Assembly: GCA_016716405.1 (NCBI GenBank)
Contig: JADJWK010000001.1
Coordinates: forward strand, 124,001 to 188,000
DNA from: Candidatus Melainabacteria bacterium
Lineage (GTDB): Bacteria > Cyanobacteriota > Vampirovibrionia > Obscuribacterales > Obscuribacteraceae
Direction: 5' to 3'
DNA length: 64,000 nt
Below, one piece after another: positions 59,650 to 64,000 of this stretch. Below the pieces are notes generated by a model. It had not been told where the DNA came from. It did no database searches and saw nothing but the letters and a program-made list of their open reading frames with translations. A program made the position numbers and the translations under genes. How positions within the stretch are numbered: the stretch's first letter is position 1; the number at the start of each line of letters is the position of its first letter.

Positions 59650-61985
59650 CTTTGCCGGATTCTCCCGCCAGCAAGAAGTTTCATCTCGCAGCAGCTCTCG
59701 TCCTCCTGGCGCTGAATATCGCCTGCTTCCACCCGGCACTGGGTTGTTATTTCCTCGGGGACGATCTCTTTCATATCCAGTACCTGCACCGCATTCTCAA
59801 TGAAGCTCCCCTGTCCCTTCTGGAGAACTTCAGAACGGTCTGGTGCCAGGATCTCGGCTATGGCGCCCACTACAGACCTCTGATCTCCTTTTCCTTCGCC
59901 CTGGACTATCTGCTTTTCCACAGTCAGGCAGCCGGTTATCACCTGACCAATCTAATCTGGCATTATGCTGTCTGCCTGGCAGTCTATTTTCTCGCCGGCG
60001 CTCTCTGGCGATTTGGCGGGGGCGACTCCGAAGGCCGAATAGCCGGGCTGGCGACGGCGGTCCTTTTCGCCCTCACCCCCAGCAATTGTGAGCCGGCTGT
60101 CTGGATGTCGGCCAGGGTAGACTCGATCTGCGCTTTCTTCTATGTCACCTCCCTCTACTGCTTGCTGCGCAATCTGGAGAAGCCCTCCAGGCTCAAAAGA
60201 GCGGGGGGCCTTTTTCTTTTCGCCCTGGCGCTTCTCAGCAAGGAAGCAGCAGCAAGCCTCCCCATAGTCTTCTCCGCATGCGTGGTGGCAAAAGAGAATA
60301 CAGGCATTCGCAGGGCTATAGCCAGGATTTTCGAGCAAGCCGGCGATGTCTGGCTGCTGCTTTTTGCCTGGTTGGGACTGAGGACCCTGGTGTTAGGCGA
60401 GCTTCTCGGTGGTTACAAAGGCGGCATCGGAGCGCTCCTGAGCGCTTCCTTCGCACCGCGGCTGGTATCGGTCATCGAGCTTCTTGCTTATCCTGTACCG
60501 CTGCGCCAGCTCATCGGTCCTGACGTTGTCCGCGCCCTCCAACAGGCTCTTTACGGGATTCTCTCAGGGCTCACCGTGATTGCCGGTAGCCTCTGCGCGG
60601 CAGGAAGGGCTTCGATAGAAGCCCGGTCGGCAAGACGTCTCGTCCTGGCCCTTACGGCCCTTACTTTCTCCATCCTGCCTGTCCTTCCGGTGATCTATCT
60701 TTCCGAAGCGATGCAGGGAGGGAGACTTCTCTATCTTCCAGCGGTCTTTGCCGCCTTCTCTGTGACAAGCGGCATGGAATGCCTGCGCTGCGCCTTCCCT
60801 TCCGGGTCAGGAAAGCGCCTCTACCAGGCATTCCTTGCCTGTCTCTGTCTGTTGCTCGCTCTCAATGGACTTGCCTGTCTGGAGGGCTCTTTAAATTTCA
60901 GGGAAGCCAGCCGGGAGATTATCTGCGTGCAAGCATCTGCCCGGAGGACGGCAGAGAGGGAAAAGAAATCAGCGAAAAAACTGGTGGTGCTCAGCCTGCC
61001 AGCTCGTGACGGGCTTCCCAGGCTGTTTTTCAACAGCAAGCAATTCTTCGCTCTCATGGAGCCTCCCCTTACCGATGTCGACTATGCGGCCAGATACGCT
61101 CTGCTGGAGCCGGACCTCTCCACCGATTTGCAAGCGGTCAACAGGACCTGCCTCGACTATATCGCCAGAGATTCCGGTAATCGCCTCCTTCTCTGGAGCG
61201 AGAAGAGCAAGTCTTTCGAGAGTGTTCAGGCACCGCAAGGAGAGCGCGCCCGGAGCCCGGAGAAGCTGCTGGTCGAGCCTCTGGAACCTGCCGCCCATTT
61301 CCACTGGCGTCTGCGTCCGGAACAACCGGTGTCCCCGGCGAGCTTCGATATGCTGACGATTCGTCTCGAGTCCCCGCCGGAGCGGGAAACAATCGAAGGC
61401 GCCTGCCAGCTTTTCTACCAGGGCGAGCCGGAGGACCGGCTCAGCGATGGGAAGAGCTTCAAAAGGAGCTTCGTCAAAAGCGCATCGACACTGGCATTTC
61501 TTCCCGCTCAGCGTCCCGACTGGCTTCTGGCGCCGCGCTGCAGAGCCTTTTATCTCAATATCTTTCCCGAGTCTAAAATGGTCGTCGTCGATGCCTGCCT
61601 CGAGAGCTCAACGAAATACATGCCTGTCCTCTGGATAGATGAAACCTCGATGGCCCTCGACCGCAACGGCATCTTCAAACCGGCCGGATCCGGAAATGGC
61701 GTCATCACCTGGGATTGCACCGGGGTCGAGAGGGCACGCTCATGCCGGGTGGATATCTCGATTCCACATGCGGTACTGCAACTGCCTTCCCTGAGCTTCC
61801 TGACAGACGAGCCCGGCGCCCAGGTGATGAAGACCATGACTATAGAGAAGCCGGCAGGACGCCTGGCTCTCGAGAAAAGTTGGTTCCCCCTCGAGGCGCC
61901 TTATCAGATACGGATAAGGGCCCTCTCCGAATCAGGTGTGCCCCTGGGCTTTTACTCCTACCCGATAAGTTTCATGCCCCGCTGA
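59616..61985 (+). CDS. GT-C-type membrane protein (glycosyltransferase-like) with a C-terminal soluble domain
   Basis: The first 420 residues hold about ten membrane segments. An early loop GDDLFHIQYLHRI, a YRPLISFSFALDYLLFH motif and LLSKEAA are typical of GT-C (PMT/TMTC-like) enzymes that transfer sugars from lipid-linked donors outside the membrane. The last 370 residues are soluble and beta-rich. TTG 59616 or TTG 59652 are the possible starts; no ATG is close, so the start is uncertain. The substrate is unknown. It overlaps the SnoaL-like gene. Confidence 0.7.
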   Translation: MQGCDEIRGPLALPDSPASKKFHLAAALVLLALNIACFHPALGCYFLGDDLFHIQYLHRILNEAPLSLLENFRTVWCQDLGYGAHYRPLISFSFALDYLLFHSQAAGYHLTNLIWHYAVCLAVYFLAGALWRFGGGDSEGRIAGLATAVLFALTPSNCEPAVWMSARVDSICAFFYVTSLYCLLRNLEKPSRLKRAGGLFLFALALLSKEAAASLPIVFSACVVAKENTGIRRAIARIFEQAGDVWLLLFAWLGLRTLVLGELLGGYKGGIGALLSASFAPRLVSVIELLAYPVPLRQLIGPDVVRALQQALYGILSGLTVIAGSLCAAGRASIEARSARRLVLALTALTFSILPVLPVIYLSEAMQGGRLLYLPAVFAAFSVTSGMECLRCAFPSGSGKRLYQAFLACLCLLLALNGLACLEGSLNFREASREIICVQASARRTAEREKKSAKKLVVLSLPARDGLPRLFFNSKQFFALMEPPLTDVDYAARYALLEPDLSTDLQAVNRTCLDYIARDSGNRLLLWSEKSKSFESVQAPQGERARSPEKLLVEPLEPAAHFHWRLRPEQPVSPASFDMLTIRLESPPERETIEGACQLFYQGEPEDRLSDGKSFKRSFVKSASTLAFLPAQRPDWLLAPRCRAFYLNIFPESKMVVVDACLESSTKYMPVLWIDETSMALDRNGIFKPAGSGNGVITWDCTGVERARSCRVDISIPHAVLQLPSLSFLTDEPGAQVMKTMTIEKPAGRLALEKSWFPLEAPYQIRIRALSESGVPLGFYSYPISFMPR

Positions 61986-62071
61986 CTCGAGCCGGCAAAG
62001 TCTGTGGAATTGCACAGTGAACCGGCCCGCCTCGGGCTCTATATTCGAGTCAACAAGCCGGAGGAACGAAA

Positions 62072-62452
62072 ATGAGCGACAGACACGAGATATTTGACTT
62101 CAATTCTTTCGAGAACAAGAACGACACTTTAGAACAGGCCCGAGAGACATCTTCGAGGCTCTTCGACTGCGCCTATCAGACCACAGAGCTGCTGAAAAAG
62201 GACTTCAAGCAAGAAGGTCCGAAGATGGTGGCGGGAGTCACTGAATTCATCAAGGAGCATCCGGCGGAATCAGCCGTTATCGGTGCCAGCTCGCTGGTCG
62301 GAGCCGGGCTTCTCACCGGCGCCATCGCTTTCGAGTCGCCCTGGCTGATCGGCGCTTGCGGAGCCGGAGCCCTCACCGCCACCCTGGGCAACCTCGGCGG
62401 AATATTCCGGATCAAGAACGATGAGTTCAACCGCAAGCTGCGCGGACACTGA
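62072..62452 (+). CDS. Hypothetical membrane protein
   Basis: The 126 residues have a hydrophilic helical first half (LEQARETSSRLFDCAYQTTELLKKDFKQE) and two hydrophobic segments in the second half (AVIGASSLVGAGLLTGAIAF and WLIGACGAGALTATLGNLGGIF). GGAGG precedes ATG 62072. It resembles small membrane-associated proteins with a glycine-zipper pattern, but no named family is clear. It is followed by a strong terminator. Confidence 0.6.
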   Translation: MSDRHEIFDFNSFENKNDTLEQARETSSRLFDCAYQTTELLKKDFKQEGPKMVAGVTEFIKEHPAESAVIGASSLVGAGLLTGAIAFESPWLIGACGAGALTATLGNLGGIFRIKNDEFNRKLRGH

Positions 62453-62489
62453 GTTTTCTCCCTTTTATCCCCCTTCTCTGCCTCCCACG

Positions 62490-62531
62490 CCAGGAAGCTA
62501 TCGCAGCCGCGATAGCTTCCTGGCTTCTCCT
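62490..62531 (+). terminator. Rho-independent terminator
   Basis: A perfect 15-bp stem (62490-62504 with 62509-62523, CCAGGAAGCTATCGC) with loop AGCC, followed by CTTCTCCTT. It ends the gene at 62072-62452. Confidence 0.8.
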
Positions 62532-63072
62532 TCCGGACCGTTTCGCCCTTACTCTCCATTGCTGGCGCGAGCTTGCGCTATCCCTGGAGAAGCTGCAGAA
62601 AAGCCGCGCTAGTCAGAGTTTTCCTTATTTGACGATCATCTGAACGGCCTGGATCCGGCCCGAGCTCCGGCCTCGCAGCCGCGGTCCCGAGCCCGCGCGG
62701 ACCTTGACACTTTACAATCGGAAACCTTGGTTGCAGTCCTTTACGTTCAAACGATAAGTTGTCAACAATCCCTTCTTCTCTACCCTCAAACAGAGTCTGA
62801 TCCCGAAAACCTCCCAGTAACAAGGGGATATCAAAAAAGCTGAAAGTGCCTGAGGCACCACGGCAATTTCGGGATTTTCGAATCACCTCTGTCGAATGGT
62901 CAGGGGCTCTTCGCAGAGCGGCGCAATCCGGAGTCACGCCTGGCTGACGCGCCGCTCTCTCGTCATCGGTCCGGCCCGCCCGGACCGAGAAACTCATGAG
63001 TTTCCAAATCTACCGATGAACCGGGCTTGCAGCTTCGCAAAGCCCGCAAACGTCAGCGTAGGAGGACCTACT
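62532..63072. other. Intergenic region with two dyads before the exported protein
   Basis: No gene was found in about 540 bases. A hairpin TCGGTCCGG/CCGGACCGA lies at 62966-62988 and a 16-base perfect palindrome GAAACTCATGAGTTTC at 62989-63004, about 70 bases before the start at 63073. These could be an operator or leader structure. Confidence 0.4.
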
Positions 63073-64000
63073 GTGACAACACTGATGAAACGATCAATTC
63101 GTTCAGTTCTAGCGATTCCAGCGGTTTTCGCGCTCCTTCTTCTCACAGGGATTTTCGCCTCCCCGGCTCTTGCTCAGAGCGCGCAGACCTGGCTGCCCGT
63201 CAAGGAATTCGACGCCAACCAGGCAGTCTACCTCGATCCGGGGCTCAGGAATCACCGGAGCTACCCCGTCTCCCTCAACGGTCTCGAGGACAGGCTGAAA
63301 GCTCAGGGTCAGACCCACGGGCTCAGGTTCTATTTCGTGATGACCGAGCAGGGAACCGAGACTAACCCCACCTCGAGCAAGTTCGCAGTCTGGAAGCTCG
63401 ACGAGCTGGCCGCCATGGTGGCAGGCAAGCTCCCGGCTGACGACTACGTGCTCATCCTCCTTGTGCGGTCCTCGTCGGACCCCAACAAGTTCTCGTTTGC
63501 TGCCAACGGCGGCAATCGGCTCCAGCAGTACGGGCTCACCGGCAGTTATTTCAGCCAGTCCGGAAGCCCGCTCAATGCCAACCGCTCCGTCTACCTGCCC
63601 AACGACCCGGGCGGCTTCGGCAACGCCGTGGCGACCGGAGTCAATCAAGCAGTCTCCCGGCACTTCGCCGACCTCGAGCGGCAGGAGGAGCAGCGCAAGC
63701 TCGATGAGGAGCGCCACAGACAAGAAGAGCTGCAGCGCATCGAGCAAGAGAAGCAACGTGCCATCGACGCCGAGAACCGCCGCATCGCCCGGGAAGCTTT
63801 CATGAAGGCTCTGCCGGGATACCTCCTCTGGTACGGCACCCCCAGCGTCGTCCTCCTGGCTCTGCTGATCATGCTCTTCCTCTACCGGAGGCTCCGCTCT
63901 GACGTGCAGAAGCTCGTCGATTCCTGGCGCGAGAAGATCACCACCTCCTCGGACATGTATCTGCGCCTGGAGAAAGGCTATTTCGGCTTCCTCCAGCATC
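63073..64000 (+). CDS. Exported TPM-like membrane protein (partial, runs off right edge)
   Basis: The frame starts at GTG 63073 (GGAGG eight bases upstream; ATG 63085 is in frame) and is open to the edge. A signal peptide (RSVLAIPAVFALLLLTGIFASPALA) is followed by an extracytoplasmic domain of about 150 residues with DDYVLILLVRSSSDPNKFSFAANGGN, which recalls the TPM (YgcG) fold. A coiled coil comes next (ERQEEQRKLDEERHRQEELQ...), then a membrane segment (PSVVLLALLIMLFLYRRL) and a cytoplasmic part that continues past the edge. A long open frame on the opposite strand over the same bases is an artefact of codon bias. The family assignment is tentative. Confidence 0.65.
   Translation, partial: MTTLMKRSIRSVLAIPAVFALLLLTGIFASPALAQSAQTWLPVKEFDANQAVYLDPGLRNHRSYPVSLNGLEDRLKAQGQTHGLRFYFVMTEQGTETNPTSSKFAVWKLDELAAMVAGKLPADDYVLILLVRSSSDPNKFSFAANGGNRLQQYGLTGSYFSQSGSPLNANRSVYLPNDPGGFGNAVATGVNQAVSRHFADLERQEEQRKLDEERHRQEELQRIEQEKQRAIDAENRRIAREAFMKALPGYLLWYGTPSVVLLALLIMLFLYRRLRSDVQKLVDSWREKITTSSDMYLRLEKGYFGFLQH

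Noticed and set aside
62578..62997. 139-codon minus-strand frame
   Set aside because: No ribosome site; covers dyads and has Arg/Pro-rich chance composition.
63109..63999. Long open frame on the minus strand at the right edge
   Set aside because: The plus-strand frame over the same bases has a ribosome site, signal peptide, coiled coil and membrane segment; the minus frame is a codon-bias shadow.
1..64000. tRNA, rRNA, CRISPR array, replication origin or prophage
   Set aside because: Reading the intergenic regions showed no cloverleaf with a GGTTCGAATCC-type arm, no spaced identical repeats, no DnaA-box cluster, and no integrase or capsid gene.

Overview
This window is about 64 kb of gene-dense, GC-rich bacterial chromosome. 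I found no rRNA, tRNA, CRISPR array, intact transposase or phage gene. The best guess at the organism is a non-photosynthetic relative of the cyanobacteria (Vampirovibrionia/Melainabacteria, Obscuribacterales-like). That rests only on gene style: EF-hand/calpain-like proteases, a PPK2, GTP-dependent PEP carboxykinase, TadE/TadG-type proteins and a cyanobacterium-like zinc regulon. The assignment is an inference and could be wrong.

1-18 kb: surface-structure and signalling genes. Tad-pilus-like pseudopilin/secreted genes occur as one incomplete copy at the left edge, three genes at 6.5-8.5 kb and one long gene at 11.2-13.1 kb. Two of them sit directly beside membrane-anchored proteins with protein-kinase folds. 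All three kinase domains have lost the catalytic Asp (HRD has become HGG, HGA or HGN). Around them are a GGDEF-like protein without its signature, a frameshifted bestrophin-like (DUF4239) gene, a nucleotidyltransferase, and an operon of a calpain-like protease with EF-hands, a small EF-hand protein and an MshEN-like repeat protein.

18.6-37 kb: a metal-homeostasis island, most likely for zinc. Four copies of the palindrome TGATAA-N4-TTATCA, plus a degraded fifth, lie in front of its transcription units. The island holds two Fur-family (Zur-like) regulators, a ZIP transporter with a repeated His loop, a MerC-like protein, two related flavoproteins, a TauE/SafE permease, a BT1-type transporter, two COG0523 (CobW-like) GTPases, a SEL1 protein and a zinc-independent ribosomal protein S18. 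It also holds a four-gene operon joined by 4-base overlaps: cysteine desulfurase, CooC-like ATPase, fold-III PLP decarboxylase, and cysteine-synthase-like enzyme fused to rhodanese. This operon is the best candidate for an undescribed pathway.

37-46.4 kb: PEP carboxykinase, a secreted metzincin-like protease, a MocR-type regulator that has lost its PLP lysine, an S1-domain protein, and a rhomboid / FtsH-like / small membrane protein cassette.

46.4-64 kb: two related intergenic elements with 18-bp inverted repeats and a third 19-bp inverted repeat, a TerD-like protein, an HD-domain protein, and an extracytoplasmic redox group (DUF1223 and a Tat-exported Rieske-like protein without His ligands, divergent from an MsrB-MsrA lipoprotein, an ECF sigma factor and its anti-sigma). 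PPK2, envelope proteins, a GT-C-type membrane protein and a TPM-like exported protein cut by the right edge complete the window.
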